A DNA stretch of 64,000 nt from Endocalyx cinctus (taxonomy: Eukaryota > Ascomycota > Sordariomycetes > Amphisphaeriales > Apiosporaceae), in assembly GCA_001600455.1 (NCBI GenBank), contig BCKC01000008.1, forward strand, positions 1,337,345 through 1,401,344. The letters run 5' to 3'. The notes beneath the pieces are model-generated. The model worked only from the letters and a program-made list of their open reading frames with translations, made no database searches and had not been told where the DNA came from. A program made the position numbers and the translations under genes. Positions 36,640-48,332 of this stretch are shown here, piece after piece. Position 1 is the first letter of the stretch, and each line of letters starts with the position of its first letter.

Positions 36640-38301
36640 ATGTCTAACTGGGTCTATTTCGACCCGATTCAGTCTGCACTGGGATTATTCATCACGGCCG
36701 TCGTCATCTACGCCTTGGTCTTGACTGCTGTGGTGCTTCGACTCACATCTCGCTTTTACATACGGGTGAGGCTAGGATGGGATGATGGATTGGTCGTACT
36801 CGCGTGCGTGGAATCGCTCGCTCAGATGATATTATATGCATTCTGTACGTCCCAGTATCCGTCCTTTTCCCCGTCTATTATTTTCAATCTGAAAAAATTG
36901 TCGCGATTCTAACCATGCACAATCTTACGAAATATAGTAACTTTTGGAGGCCTTGGCCATCATGAGAGTGATATACCGGAACCAAATCAATTCTCTCAGC
37001 CGAAGGTCAGTTTGAACTCGGTATTATCGAATAATGCAAGAGAGCATGGGATTGCATGTCCCCACGGAGAAAATATCGAGCTGATGGATTATCTGCGTGA
37101 TGAAATGAACAGATTCTCTTTTCCTTCGAAGTATTACACTTGTTGTCGCTCAACACGGCAAAATTAAGTGCTCTGACCTTCTACTCAAAATTATTCGCGT
37201 CGAAGGCGACCGACATGTCAACCCTGGTAGTGAGGGTTATCATCATCGCGTCCACGCTGGCTCTCTTGCTTTGGCAATTCTTTTTCTGTCGTCCCTTGAA
37301 CAACATGTGGGAAAAGGGGGGTCTCGAATCTTGTGGGAATCGCAAGCCGCTCTACCTGACGATAACGGCCTTCTCCATCGTTAACGATCTGCTAGTGCTC
37401 GGCGTGCCGATGCCAGTCATTTGGACTCTTAAGATGACTCGAGGAACAAAAATCCGCCTCTCGCTCCTTTTCGCCGCAGGACTGATGTAAGTTTTAGCTG
37501 CATTTTATCACTTGTAACATGATATCCACTCTGGAATTTCTCGGGAGACCAGTTTCTGGAATATATGCTCTCGATACATTTGCTGATCGATTGGATGATA
37601 TTAGTGTCACGGCGGTATCCATCTCCCGCCTGGCATTGGTTGCGGGGATAAATTACCAGCACGATTTCTCGTTTCAGACCGTCGGTTCAACCTTTCTGGC
37701 CACCATAGAACCAAGTCTCACGATCATCTGCGTCAGCCTGCCGATGATCTACTCATTTCTCACTAAATACGCAGCAAGTCTCCGCAGCAATAAAAAGAGC
37801 GAAATCACCTCCAAAAGTAGTTCGAGCACAAATGGTGGTCGAGGGCGGGTTTCAATGAAAAAGGGCGTAGCGAAGTTGCGACAGCAGCAACAGTGTGGGT
37901 GCGGAGAATGTCCCGGAGACTCGAAGGGATGGTTTCAGACAATAGACGAGGAGTCAACGACGCACGACCCGTTCGAGCTCAACAATTTATATTACCCTAG
38001 CCAGCATGTACGCTACAATGTCTCCGTGGATAAAGGTATTCCAGATTTGGAAGACAGGGGAAGGGAATGTTCCATACGCGGAAATAAAGATAGGGAAAGA
38101 AAACGGTCGAAGTCGGTATCGCGTATAATTCAGGAAATAACCTCCTCGACAAGCGACCATACGCCGCTGAGTAACAATAACTCAGAAGCGACGTTAGTTC
38201 GAGACGTAAGGGTTGGGGGTGGGAATTCGAATTCGAATGCGAATACCGTACAACACGAAGGTATCATTGTCCAGAAGGACTGGTCGGTATTGATATCCTG
38301 A
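36640..38301 (+). CDS. Fungal rhodopsin-like seven-helix integral membrane protein
   Basis: Member of the large fungal rhodopsin-domain (PTH11-related) membrane family; ligands unknown. Four exons: 36640-36844, 36938-37005, 37113-37486 and 37605-38301, 447 residues, phases consistent. Family hallmarks: an N-terminal helix followed by RLTSRFYIRVRLGWDDGLV, then FGGLGHH, a helix pair with KLSALTFYSKLF, a Cys/Trp loop (FFFCRPLNNMW), LYLTITAFSIVNDLLVLGVPMPVIW, and the last helices with VTAVSISRLALV and TIEPSLTIICVSLP. The final intron acceptor at 37604 was chosen because it restores the family sequence and has a CTGAT branch-like site; one at 37551 would add about 18 residues. The cytosolic tail (from about residue 290) is Ser-rich and contains a CGCGEC cluster. 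Confidence 0.87.
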
Positions 38302-39293
38302 ATGGTATTGTTGAATAAATATGGATTGGAAGGCATTCGTGCTCCCCCATTCTTATAGAGAGCCATGATTTTTTTTAAAAAAGAAAAGGAAAAAATAAAA
38401 TAAAACAAAATAAGCATTCAAACCTGAATTTTGAAAACAGTTCATCTACCCCCCCTTACCCCTACAACGTCAACGAGAACAATGAAAGAAGTGATTTCTT
38501 GTCTAAAGAGAGAAGAGTGTTCAATGTTGAACAAACCCGTTAAGTACTTGTACTGCATACTTATATGATCTAATATGAATATAAAAAGGACTACTCGGAT
38601 ATGTAAATATTCGCATCTTCGGATTATCATCCCCTCAGCCCCTCCCTTTTGCCCCTCCTTCGTGATAGACCACCCCACATTCTCATATTTCGGAATCATC
38701 ACCGACCACAAACATTGTACGTTATCGAAATGACCATGATCTTCTTCAATACCTATAGGCCACACAAGGGAGCTTATACCTTACCTACCATGCTTTATGT
38801 TGCAAGTGATATATATATATTCCAATCACCGTGATTGGCTACCGAAAAAGTGCTCTTTTCAGCAATGTAATGGAAAGCTACATCTTTCCCCTCCTGAAGT
38901 ATGATGACGAAACGAGCTTCGACCCTTTTTTTATTATTTTAATCCCCAGGAAAATACAAGAGGGAAATTCATGTCCCGTTATATCCCCCAATAACTGCCG
39001 ATGTATACATCATATCATAGTATGAGATTTGATATTTCCCGGATAACGCGTAAGTATAATTGGGGCTAGATGATGACCAGAGAATTACATAAGCCTTTGG
39101 CAGACGTACAAATACGCATGGGTGCGTTTTAAATATCGTCTTCGTCGCATCTAGTACTTCCTCCGCAGTCTCGGTTTTCTGCTGTCTATTTCTTTAGATA
39201 TTATACCATTATTACTGCCATTACTGCCATCTTACTACTAGATTTTCAAAGTATTTTATGTCTGTCTTTGTACGAATAATTAATTAAGTCAAA
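38302..39293. other. Intergenic, nothing identified
   Basis: AT-rich spacer between two plus-strand genes. It probably contains the 3' end of the rhodopsin-like gene and the promoter of the dioxygenase gene. No coding motif on either strand. Confidence 0.5.
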
Positions 39294-40452
39294 ATGTCGT
39301 CATCCAGCAATGCGCCGAAGCTCCTGGATCTCACTATCGATAACATCACCCCGAACACCGTTAAGATCAACTCACAGTCTAATGATCAGCGGCTTACCTA
39401 TCTGATGGAGCGTCTAGTGACGCATTTACATGACTTTGCGCGAGAGACTCGACTCAGCACCGAAGAATGGATGGCAGCCCTGAAATTCCTCGTAGGGTGT
39501 GGCCAAATCAGTACCGAAGTGCGCCAAGTGAGTTCACCTATTTATATCTCGTGGCACATACGCGATCACCCAAGCAATAAAACATGCAGAACACTTACTC
39601 CGGATTGACCTGAATTAGGAATTCATTTTGCTCTCGGATATCTTGGGTCTCTCCTTGCTAGTTGACAGTATTAACCACCCGAAACCACCAAATTCGACTG
39701 AAGGTTCGGTTTTGGGTCCTTTTCATACACACGATGCTCCCACATTACCTCACGGCTCAAACATGGCCGCAGACCCCGAGGGAGAGCCTTTACTTTGCAT
39801 TTGCACAGTTAAGGATACGGCTGGAAAGCCAGTATCAGGCGTGAAGATCGACATTTGGGAAACGGATAGCAGTGGACACTACGATGTCCAGCACGCGAAT
39901 CGTGATGAGCCAAGCGAGCGGTGTGTCATGATAAGCGATGAGGAGGGTCGCTTCTGGTTCAAAGGGATTAAGCCTGTGAGCTATCCTATTCCTCACGACG
40001 GACCTGTCGGAAAGCTTCTCGAGAGACTCAACCGACACTGTTGGAGACCTGCCCACCTTCACTTTATGTTTGAGAAAGAAGGCTGGGATCACCTAATTAC
40101 GTGAGTTTATGATTACCCCATACCTACTACTTGGTAAGTATACCTCGTGGTGAAATGTGACTAACGCGCCGACGATTCTAGATCGCTCTACATGCGTGGA
40201 GATCCGTACGAGTCCTCGGACGCTGTATTTGGCGTAAAGAAAAGCCTGATTGTAGATCTGGATAAGGTAGACAGCGCCATTGCCAAGGAGTACGACTGCA
40301 AGGAGGGAATCTGGCTACTGAAGCAAGAGTTTGTCCTGACCACGAAGGAAGAGACGGAACAACTGCGAGACAAGAATGCAATGGAAGCCCTTGCTAAATT
40401 GGGACTGAGAATGAAGCTCGTTGACCATCTTCCGGTACCCGAGTTAGATTAG
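39294..40452 (+). CDS. Intradiol ring-cleavage dioxygenase (catechol/hydroxyquinol 1,2-dioxygenase type)
   Basis: Non-haem Fe(III) enzyme that opens catechol-type aromatic rings between the two hydroxyls to give muconate-type acids for the 3-oxoadipate route; cytosolic. Three exons: 39294-39527, 39619-40100 and 40182-40452, 328 residues. The N-terminal helical dimerisation domain (residues 1-100) is followed by the beta-sandwich. Iron ligands are all visible: Y166 (SGHYDVQ), Y200 (SYPIP), H224 and H226 (RPAHLHF). The block GSVLGPFH and the stretch ICTVKDTAGKPVSG-KIDIWETDS are typical. No signal peptide, in contrast to the secreted fungal intradiol group. No other aromatic-degradation gene lies nearby, so the substrate cannot be deduced from context; hydroxyquinol is somewhat favoured by overall likeness. 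Confidence 0.93.
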
Positions 40453-41278
40453 GTCACCTATCGTCCTTGGGTAAAGTCGTGCCTGGATAACTACATGTGC
40501 ATATAATAGATCCTTTGCCAGCAAAGGGAATAAGGTGTCATCTTTACATAGTGATGGTTATTGGTTGATGGTATCATTTTGAATGTCTGCAAAATCATGC
40601 ATATAAAAGGGGTTGTCATTACGATGCCTAAATTCTAGCATAAGCTTACGAATCTTGAATTGGGGACAAGACGAATCTAAATCCTACTTTGAGAAATATA
40701 TGCAAATTTCTATGATTTCAAACACTTGATAAATAACACCAATTTGAATATACTAGATATGGAGCTTCATACCTATTTAATATGTCCCGTATAATACTTG
40801 CGTCGGAGTTTTCGCTCTCAGGGCGGGTCCAAGTTCACCCTTGGGTTCCGTTCGGCAAAGAGCGCGATCACTTAATCGTGGATTTCTTAGCCCCACCGTT
40901 GATAGAGGACCTCGTACAGACCTACTTCCTCTGAATTACATTAAAGATTTCTGAGCGAATACCGACTTGAAATTTCTAGAACAACCTGCCCAAGCAGCCA
41001 CATACTACAGGGTATTTATTTCAAAGAGAGATCTATCATGTCAGCAATGAACCCCTCACTTGGGAGACAAGAAAGGCAAGTCCGCTTTCCATTTCAAAAT
41101 GTCCGCTCCCGCCCCCTCTTGGGAGTTAATCCCTTCTACTTAGATAAAACAAGAAGAGATGAAATATATCGAACCTTGAGATGCAGAAATTTTCATAGAG
41201 AGAGAGAAAAGAAAGAAAGAAAGAAAGAGAGAGGGAGGGTATGGGGAAATAAGATATCCGGCTAACGTTTAAAAATAG
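40453..41278. other. Intergenic; may hide the first exon of the DUF3237 gene
   Basis: Contains a frame from 41038 (starting MSAMNPSLGR) that ends before the DUF3237 exons and cannot be spliced to them by a good donor. An AGAG/AAAG purine repeat (41195-41236) lies just upstream of the DUF3237 coding exons. Confidence 0.4.
41195..41236. repeat. AG / AAAG purine microsatellite
   Basis: AGAGAG followed by several AAAG units and GAGAGGG. It is probably in the promoter or leader of the DUF3237 gene. Confidence 0.7.
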
Positions 41279-41989
41279 TAGTGGTGGTCCGGCAGACGTC
41301 CCACACCCGGACGTCAGACTTCCCGTCCCGACCCTCGGCTACGAATTCCGTATGTCGGTCGAGCTAAATCCTAAGATCGCCGTGGGCGTTGTGCCGTCTG
41401 GCGGTATGCGCAATTGGATCTCCTTTTCGGGAGGTTCTTGGAGCGCTACTTGGGGACGAGGTACCGTACTCGTGAGTCCGGTTTTTTTTTTTTATTACTG
41501 ATTTTTATTCATAAACGAATTATGAAGAGAAAAGGCCTTCATTACTGGGATTTGACTGATACTAAATGTGGACATGTTTATACAATAGCCAGGTGGTCAG
41601 GATACCCAAATTGTGGATCCGGAGACCTACGTCGTGAAGATGGAGACTACGTATCTGTTACAGACGGCGGACAAAGAACCGGCTTAGTACGCTCTCTGTT
41701 TTTTTCATCCATCTTGAATATTACATCTCCCTACCCCCTATTTTGAACTCTAACGTCGTGCGAATCATCTAGCATCGAGATTCGCACGCGAGGTTTTCGG
41801 ACGGGACCTAAGGAAATTCTCGAGGCGCTTCAAGACCCCGTGAAGGCCAACGAGGTTAACCCGTCGATGTATAAGTTCAGACTTATCGCGACTATGGAAA
41901 CGGGAGACGAGAGATACTCCGCTCATGTAAACCACGCGATGTGGGTGGGTAGTGGGATGAGAAAGGGAGCTGAGGTTATTTATGAGTGA
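41279..41989 (+). CDS. DUF3237-domain protein (start not resolved)
   Basis: Small beta-barrel-type protein of unknown function, common in fungi and bacteria. Coding exons: about 41279-41471, 41589-41686 and 41773-41989, with GTGAGT and GTACGC donors and TAG acceptors; phases agree. The family pattern is clear: LGYEFRMSVEL, GVVPSGG-RNWISFSGG, WGRGTVLPGGQDTQIV, then the second half YIEIRTRGFRTGP and a terminal HAMWVGSGMRKGAEVIYE. No in-frame ATG lies before residue YEFRM; either translation starts at the ATG at 41352, or an upstream exon exists that splices to an AG at 41277-41281. It is convergent with the RNA cyclase gene. The visible frames in the introns of this gene are not exons. Confidence 0.75.
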
Positions 41990-42330
41990 GTCTTTCGCCC
42001 TTCCCAATCCTTAGTTATCCAAAACACGGCCGCTAATAAGGGTACGTAACGTTTAAACAGTGCGTACAGGATATCTTGAATTAATAGATAATTACTACTT
42101 AAATTACATCTTGTACGACATAACCTTGATGTCTCGAGCTCATAAATCTAGCTAAGATGAGTGTATGGCTTTCTATGAGACTCGCTAGTAACTACGGACC
42201 ACCCCAACCATACAGATGCCAAAAGGGAAATTTTCAAAAAGGATCTGTATAGTCAGTAATTATGTTTAATATGAACATCTCTAGGGCCTCTTTCTATTTT
42301 TCGTCTAGTATACACTGTCTACGATGAATT
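41990..42330. other. Short intergenic spacer between convergent genes
   Basis: Separates the stop codons of the DUF3237 gene and the RNA cyclase gene. AT-rich; nothing else seen. Confidence 0.6.
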
Positions 42331-43751
42331 CTATGGCGGAAAGTTAATTCCCGCTCCACGACAGATAGTCCCTTCATTAAACCACTGTACAGTAGGCAAG
42401 AGCTCGCTCGCGACCCATCTAACGGTCTTCGCGTGAGTAGATCCCTCACCAAATGGTTCATGTGTTTTATCTTTCCTCATCCTCGGTTCAGAAAACGCCC
42501 CGTCGATATCCGAGTCTTCGGCCCCTTTCGTGCTCGAGCAACTAGAATTCTCACACGGTTCTCCCGCCTTACCGTTCCTCGGGAAACTCGTTATGCCCTC
42601 GGTCAGCGCCTGAAAGACCACCAACTGATCTTGCAAGTACTCGTCCACAACGCCTCGTCGAGCCACCTCGTTGGATAGGTCTTTGCATACTTTCCGCGAG
42701 ATCTCCTCGGCAAGCTTGTGCACGCTCTTCTTCTTCCACGCGCGATCGTATAAGAAATCCCTGCCCCATCGTGTTCCCGTCCGCGATGAGCGCGCCACTA
42801 ATAACGTGTACATGCGCGCGTCGTGTCCGCTGTCCTCTTCTACTACGAAGTTTACGTCCGCGCCCGGAAACACGGTTTCCAGATCCTGTATCAGGACCTC
42901 TCGGAGTGGTTCACGCAACGCCGCGGGCACCAGGAGACTAACGTCGATGTTCTCGATATCCAAATCCGCATCATTATCATCGCGAGCGGGTTTCCTTTCA
43001 TCTCGGCCCTGTAGAAGTTTTAGTTTTTCACCCGGCCCCAACGGTCGGAATCTGAACCACAGGCAGCCCTTCCCGCTTTGGGTGCCGACCGACCACGAGC
43101 GGCCCTTAAGCTCCCTCTCGACATCGATTCCGAGCCGGTCCCGCAGCGTCGGCAGCAAGACCTGGTCCAGATACTCGTAGGAGGGCGAGAACGAGACGTT
43201 GGTGCCTCCGTGGATCTCGAGCTCGATAGGGCTCCCTTTCCCGTCCCCGGCGAACAGCAGGTACGGAAACACGGCCTGGAAGATAAGCAAGGTGCTGGCG
43301 GCGCCGCTGCTAGAGACGATACTGATTTTCCTCTCGGCAAGGCTCGTTGGAGGTATCGAAGGTCTGAATTCCAACGTGTGGCTTCCGACTTCGAGTCCCT
43401 CGACTTTGGCCGCCGTTACTTTAGCTAACCATTGGATGGATGTGACATGTTGAGCTTTAAGTCCTGTATATTCGTGTGAATATTAGTATAAGTGAAATAT
43501 TCGTTTCCTCAAATGTTGATCAAGCTCTCTCCCCTATCGTATATTCGAGAGGGAAGGTCGAACGCATAAAGGGATGTTAAGGTGTGCCTGAAATTACCTC
43601 CGCCTCGAGGCCCACCCCGATTACCCCTTACGTTCGTGATGCGGATCGGTTGCGACGTCACGGCCGCCAATGCGCACGCTAACCGGACGAGCTGGCCGCC
43701 TCCTTCGCCCGTGCGACCATCCAGTACTAAAGGGAGTTTGGGTTTCGCCAT
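42331..43751 (-). CDS. RNA 3'-terminal phosphate cyclase
   Basis: ATP-dependent enzyme that converts RNA 3'-phosphates to 2',3'-cyclic phosphates; RtcA/RTC1 family. Two exons: 43751-43598 and 43463-42331, 428 residues. N-terminal DGRTGEGGGQLVRLACALAA and RGNRGGP are family signatures, with the intron interrupting RGG-GLKAQH. Further blocks: VEGLEVGSHTLEFRP, IEIHGGTNVSFSPSYEYL and VVDEYLQDQLVVFQAL. The nucleophilic His that is adenylated is probably H395 (STHAKTVRW). Between the DEYLQDQ block and this His there is a hydrophilic, low-complexity insertion of roughly 45 residues, making the protein longer than bacterial (about 340) and human (366) members. The second exon is GC-rich. Confidence 0.92.
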
Positions 43752-44690
43752 TTGATGAAAAGTTTTTGTTTTTCTCGTTCTTATTTCTCATGTATTTCCT
43801 TCTAACAATTATTATCCTTCTTCTTTTTGGCCTTTTACCCTCAATAGAAATGAAATTATAAGAAGAGAGAATCCTTAAGGCTTTATTTAATAATTGAACG
43901 TCGTCGACAATGAGTCATATTGACTAATATAAGTTTTATTGGCCGCTTAGTGTGTGAACAGGGGCAACTAAGGCCCTGTAGATTGCCTAGTAGTTAGTGG
44001 CTTAGGCAACTGCTAAGGTACCGGCTATAACCTGTAACAACTTAGGTTAGACCGTTAAGTACTTAAACATCGTATCAGAATGAATCATCTTCTCTTATTT
44101 TTATCTTTTTTCCTCTGCCCGAATACATTGAAGTCAGAACCAAGTCCCCCTTCGCGCCCATGTTATCATAAGTTAAGAGGACGCTTAGAAAAGTAAACTA
44201 ACCGGAGATTATACTCAACTCAGATACAAAACGATTTACAGCTATTTACTTAAAATAGTTTGTAAGTGGGAAATGCGGCCGCTTAGGTTATCAGCGCCAC
44301 GAAGCCAAGTATCGTGTTGAACCAAACGATTGATTGCGCCAAGCTGTAAATCCACGTAGTATAAAGCTGACGATGATGATTTCTGTTTTCAAGATATAGC
44401 GCTGAGAAATCGTGTTTATATAAGGTCCTGTCGTCTCTGCTCTCATACTGTAGTTAATGATGTTTTTTTTTTTCTTTTAAAGATTTAGATAACATAAAGA
44501 AACATTCTTCTCTCAAGGCCAAACTTTGTTGCCTCATTCATCCAGGGTCTATACACCCCGAAGCCGTGACGTACTTAAGTCATCAGACATCGGGTATTGT
44601 TCCACGAACTCCCAAAAAAAACATCCAACATACAGGAAAATAACCCACTATCAAGAAAACGTTCCCACTACAATCACACATTCCCTCGAT
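43752..44690. other. Divergent promoter region, nothing else identified
   Basis: AT-rich spacer between the minus-strand RNA cyclase gene and the plus-strand small gene at 44691. It must carry both promoters. Pyrimidine tracts at 43780-43860 lie near the cyclase start. Confidence 0.5.
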
Positions 44691-44930
44691 ATGTCTTTCT
44701 CTTCCCTCGTAGAAGCATACAGAGAACGAAGAAGGCAGAAGGAAGCGGCCAAGAAAGTAGCATATTACGAAAAAATATACGGCTTCGTACCTAAGAACGC
44801 CATGACGGAAGCCGAATGGCGGGACGCGAGAAAGCGGATGCCGGAAAGTACAATCGAGGTTAAACCTTACGCTTGGAGGATGGAAGTCATCGAAGCCGGT
44901 AATGCAACCGGTCGTTTGGTTTATTGTTAA
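44691..44930 (+). CDS. Hypothetical small basic protein, 79 aa
   Basis: Single exon. The chosen ATG follows a CACATTCCCTCGAT context and begins MSFSSLVEAYRERRRQK; the frame stays open upstream to 44526, but that part has low-complexity non-coding character. The product is rich in Arg, Lys, Glu and Tyr and predicted mostly helical in its first half (EAYRERRRQKEAAKKVAYYE). A short motif FVPKNAMTEAEWRDARKRMP follows. No membrane segment or signal peptide. I do not recognise the family. Confidence 0.5.
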   Translation: MSFSSLVEAYRERRRQKEAAKKVAYYEKIYGFVPKNAMTEAEWRDARKRMPESTIEVKPYAWRMEVIEAGNATGRLVYC

Positions 44931-45457
44931 ATCGGCAAAAGAAAGGGAAGGGATTTTAATCATAAACTTCATATTTGGCTTGAAGCTATTTTTTTTTTGT
45001 TTAAGGGTTTTGATACAAATTACTTAACCTAGCAGGAAATGACAGTATCAAAAGGATTGTTCATTTCATACTATTTGAAAAAAAAAATCAAAGTTAATTT
45101 ACAGACCAGAGCTATTCTTTTCATCTTGAGCCATGGAATTTTCCTTCTTTGAATTTAAGCTGAAGTCGGGATTATCCCAGAACTATAGAGGGTCAGTCAG
45201 CAAGAAGTGGCTGTACAGTAATAAGGGGCAGGCTGGGAGGCAATAACGTCGCGGCTGTGCAAAATCCACCTTTGTTAATTGTTATCTAACAACTTCAACG
45301 ATCTTGCTTCAAATACTGAGCTGATAGATGCACCCGAAAGATCTCTCTCTCTTTTTTTGGCCGAGTCAATATCTTCCTAAGTATCTCCCATTTTCACGTC
45401 GGATGATCAGTTTAAAAACGAAATGCCGATTCACTCCCAAGAAAAAAATGGGTTAAT
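44931..45457. other. Intergenic between convergent genes, nothing identified
   Basis: AT-rich 3' flanks of the 79-residue gene and the DJ-1/PfpI gene. Confidence 0.5.
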
Positions 45458-46159
45458 TCAGGCAAGTCCGTAGAGCTCGGCAAACGGGTCGTCTGTCTGG
45501 TTCGTTGAAACCCACTCCATATTGATCCGGACTCTCTCCCTCTCGTCCTCCCCGTAACGGTGACCTATCCAGGCCAATACCATATCGGTACCGGCGCTGA
45601 CTCCCGAGCTCGTCCACAAGTTCCCGTCGACGACCCACCTCGCCTTCGGGACCCAGTTCACCTGATCGGAGCCGTCGACTTCCGTCGTGACCCACTCGTA
45701 AGCGGCCTTATTGGTCGTCGCGTTCCGGCCGGCGATCAAGCCCGCGCGGGTGACCAGCGAGGTCCCCGTGCACACGGTCAAGAGGTACTCGAGGCTGTCG
45801 AGCCCTGCGTTCTCCTTCAGCCAGTCCACGTGCGGCTGCGTCTCCTCGAGGCCTCGGGTCCCGGGGCCGCCCGGGACGAGGACGACGTCCAGGTCCGGGG
45901 AGTCGGCGAACGTGTGCGTCGGCAGGACCATCTGCGTGAAGTAGGGCGAGGCCGAGTCCCCGAGCATGCCCTCCGATACGCCGTCGATGATCCGCCGGTC
46001 CATGCTCACGGGCGCCATGTTTTCCGATAGCAGCGACAGCGTCATAGGTTGTTGGATGGATAGGAAATTCAGCGCGTCGAGCGGCCCGAATATATCCAGC
46101 ACCGTGAGGGCCGGGAAGAGGACGACTCCTATACGGAGCGGAGTTGTCGAGTTGACCAT
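45458..46159 (-). CDS. DJ-1/PfpI family protein (isonitrile-hydratase-like)
   Basis: Single exon, 233 residues, glutamine-amidotransferase-like fold. The N-terminal RIGVVLFPALTVLDIFGPLDAL is typical of the isonitrile hydratase/AraC-N branch, with Asp in LDIFGP. VVLVPGGPG leads to the nucleophile elbow LLTVCTGTSL (C130), and NKAAYEWVT and WTSSGVSAGTDM complete the core. Members act on isonitriles or as glyoxalase/deglycase-like enzymes; the substrate here is unknown. The gene is strongly GC-rich against AT-rich flanks. It lies at the left border of the possible peptide cluster at 45-54 kb, but involvement is only suggested by position. The start at 46159 gives the complete family N-terminus. 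Confidence 0.9.
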   Translation of the reverse strand: MVNSTTPLRIGVVLFPALTVLDIFGPLDALNFLSIQQPMTLSLLSENMAPVSMDRRIIDGVSEGMLGDSASPYFTQMVLPTHTFADSPDLDVVLVPGGPGTRGLEETQPHVDWLKENAGLDSLEYLLTVCTGTSLVTRAGLIAGRNATTNKAAYEWVTTEVDGSDQVNWVPKARWVVDGNLWTSSGVSAGTDMVLAWIGHRYGEDERERVRINMEWVSTNQTDDPFAELYGLA

Positions 46160-48332
46160 GATGATTAGGTCGATGTGCTTGTCGATACTAGAAATGGCGA
46201 GGTCAGGAAGTTTCTCCGAGTTTTACGAACTAGTACGATTGCTGGTCTAGAATGTGATGCAAGTATACTTGAATATGACGAAGCTTATATATGTATAGGG
46301 CTTGGCTGGATCAGCAAGGGTAATAATTTAGAGTTGGCATATGGGGTCTGGCGGGGAACCGATTTTCAGCGCATGGCCATTCTCTATCACTGGAATGTAT
46401 CCCCGGTGACAGGGTGAGTGAGGAGTCAACTGTCCCTCCCATCCCCACTTGAGCGCGTTAGAGCATGTTTACTCCCGGGCACGGGAAGTCCTATACTACC
46501 GCCTCTCCGCCAAGTAAGTTATTTGACGGCAAAAATATACATGTCCGTCCAGCTTGTTCCTCGTATTTCTTCAACCTCGCCGTGTTGACCCGCTCATATA
46601 GTATAGCGTGGCCAATTAAATTATTTGCCAAAACTTCTTCATTTCGAATCTTCACGTATTAGGTTTTAGAGGATTCATTATATAGCTGAGCCAAGATTCT
46701 AAGTTATCCATAAAAGCCAGTGCTGCCAGGGTCTACACATACTAGTCCGGATCCTTCAGGGCCGGAGAGAACAAGATCGGATTGATCACCATTCAGATGA
46801 AAACGTTTGCCCCTTAATTATATTAGATAAACTGACAGTATCAAAGATACATCCGGTATTCAAACTCGATAGTAAATGTATAAGAATCAAGATTTTAGAC
46901 TGAAAAATAATTATTTCCAAACGTGGGATTCTCATGGATGCCATGGTATTCTACAAAGCGCAAAATATGCAAGAGACGGACGTGTTTACAGAACGATGAT
47001 CAATGCTTATGATAGGGGGAATAATTCTTCAAGTCTGTTCTACCGTCATATACATTTCCTGGTAGATATTATATATCTTAATTCCCGTAGAAGCGGAGAG
47101 TAAGAAGAAAAGGGGTGTGAGATGAAGATACTTCTTTTATAAAATAGGCTTAACATTCTCGCATCAAAAATATTTTCCCGTGTGTGATAGTGTTCGAACC
47201 TGATATATATGGAAGTAAATGGACACGGTTTACACACATATATGTTGTTTTAAATAATGATATGTCACTCCCGTTAGTCAACGCGTACGTCAAGGGTTTA
47301 CAATGGACAACTTACGACTTGGATCTTTCGATGAACCCAATAGTTCTCGCATAGTAGGGGTTCCTTTTCATTTCTTATTCAGCAATATAGGTTTGAAGAA
47401 ATTTGCACTAATTCCACAGCTTAACATAACATCAACCGTGGATAAGTAGCATTTAAATTCGTCGGATGATATGTCACCTAGATGGGCATTGATGATCTTT
47501 CGTACACTCTTAAAATTTGCAGTCGGATAATGGTCATATTTCATGAAAATCGATAGAATTCTTCACAAACACCACCTTGTCACAAGTCTACTAAGTCCAC
47601 TTGCAAAATGTCAGGGACTTGCAGTTTTCTGAGAACGGGTCAGCTTTCCCGTGCTTCTATCATTCTCATAAGTGGATTCGCTCCAGACGCGGTACCTAGA
47701 ATTAGGGACGTGGCACAATTATTTCAATGCCAAAACAGATGGAAATAAGTCGAAATTTTGTGAAGTATACAAGTATACAAGTAGACAAATAACTTCTTCA
47801 GCAAAACAAAAAAAAGCAAAGGCTAATGTAGATAAGGGGCACAGCACATTAGCGATGTATAATTATGCTGGAATACGGCGAAATAATACTCAATTTCCAC
47901 CTGAATTATGCTATGATCCCCTATCTGAAAACAAAAGACAGCCTATCAAAGAATAAGTACTTTTGATTGTGTTCGCGTAAGCGGTAAACCTGTAATTGCT
48001 TTTCCCTACTCTGCCTGGGGTGCAGATTCGAAACAGAAGCTTTAAGTGCTCACTCCGACTGCAGCCACTGGCTTACAAATATTCTGACAAGTCGATATTA
48101 CGAAAATGTAATCAGAAAGTCCCCCAACCCCCTGTCGACGGAGAATTTGACTGCCTAGTTAGTCAATCTGCGTCCAAAGGAGCTGGAAGTGCGCATCGTG
48201 CAATTTTGTCTTACACATACCCCACCTTTTCTCATCCGTTTCTTCATGATCCCACGTGGTTTAATAATATCACGGAAAGAATATCGAGCAAGTTTGAGAC
48301 ATATCCCGCGTCTCCCAAGAAATATCAATATT
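46160..48332. other. AT-rich intergenic region, no supported gene
   Basis: About 2.2 kb. Plus-strand frames at 46876-47103 and 47672-47956 are open but of AT-driven composition (Asn, Lys, Tyr) and lack motifs. The last 150 bp upstream of 48333 form the leader of the acetyltransferase gene. Confidence 0.5.

Noticed and set aside
37552..37604. Alternative acceptor extending exon 4 of the rhodopsin-like gene
   Set aside because: Adds residues absent from the family; the acceptor at 37603-37604 restores the conserved VTAVSI-RL helix and follows a branch-like CTGAT.
41414..41746. Plus-strand ORF of 110 codons
   Set aside because: Reads through exon and intron of the DUF3237 gene in the wrong frame.
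42671..43428. Plus-strand ORFs of 169 and 116 codons
   Set aside because: Antisense to the RNA cyclase gene.
48189..48332. 48-codon upstream extension of the GNAT frame
   Set aside because: AT-rich, not similar to the family; the ATG at 48333 starts right at the conserved first strand.
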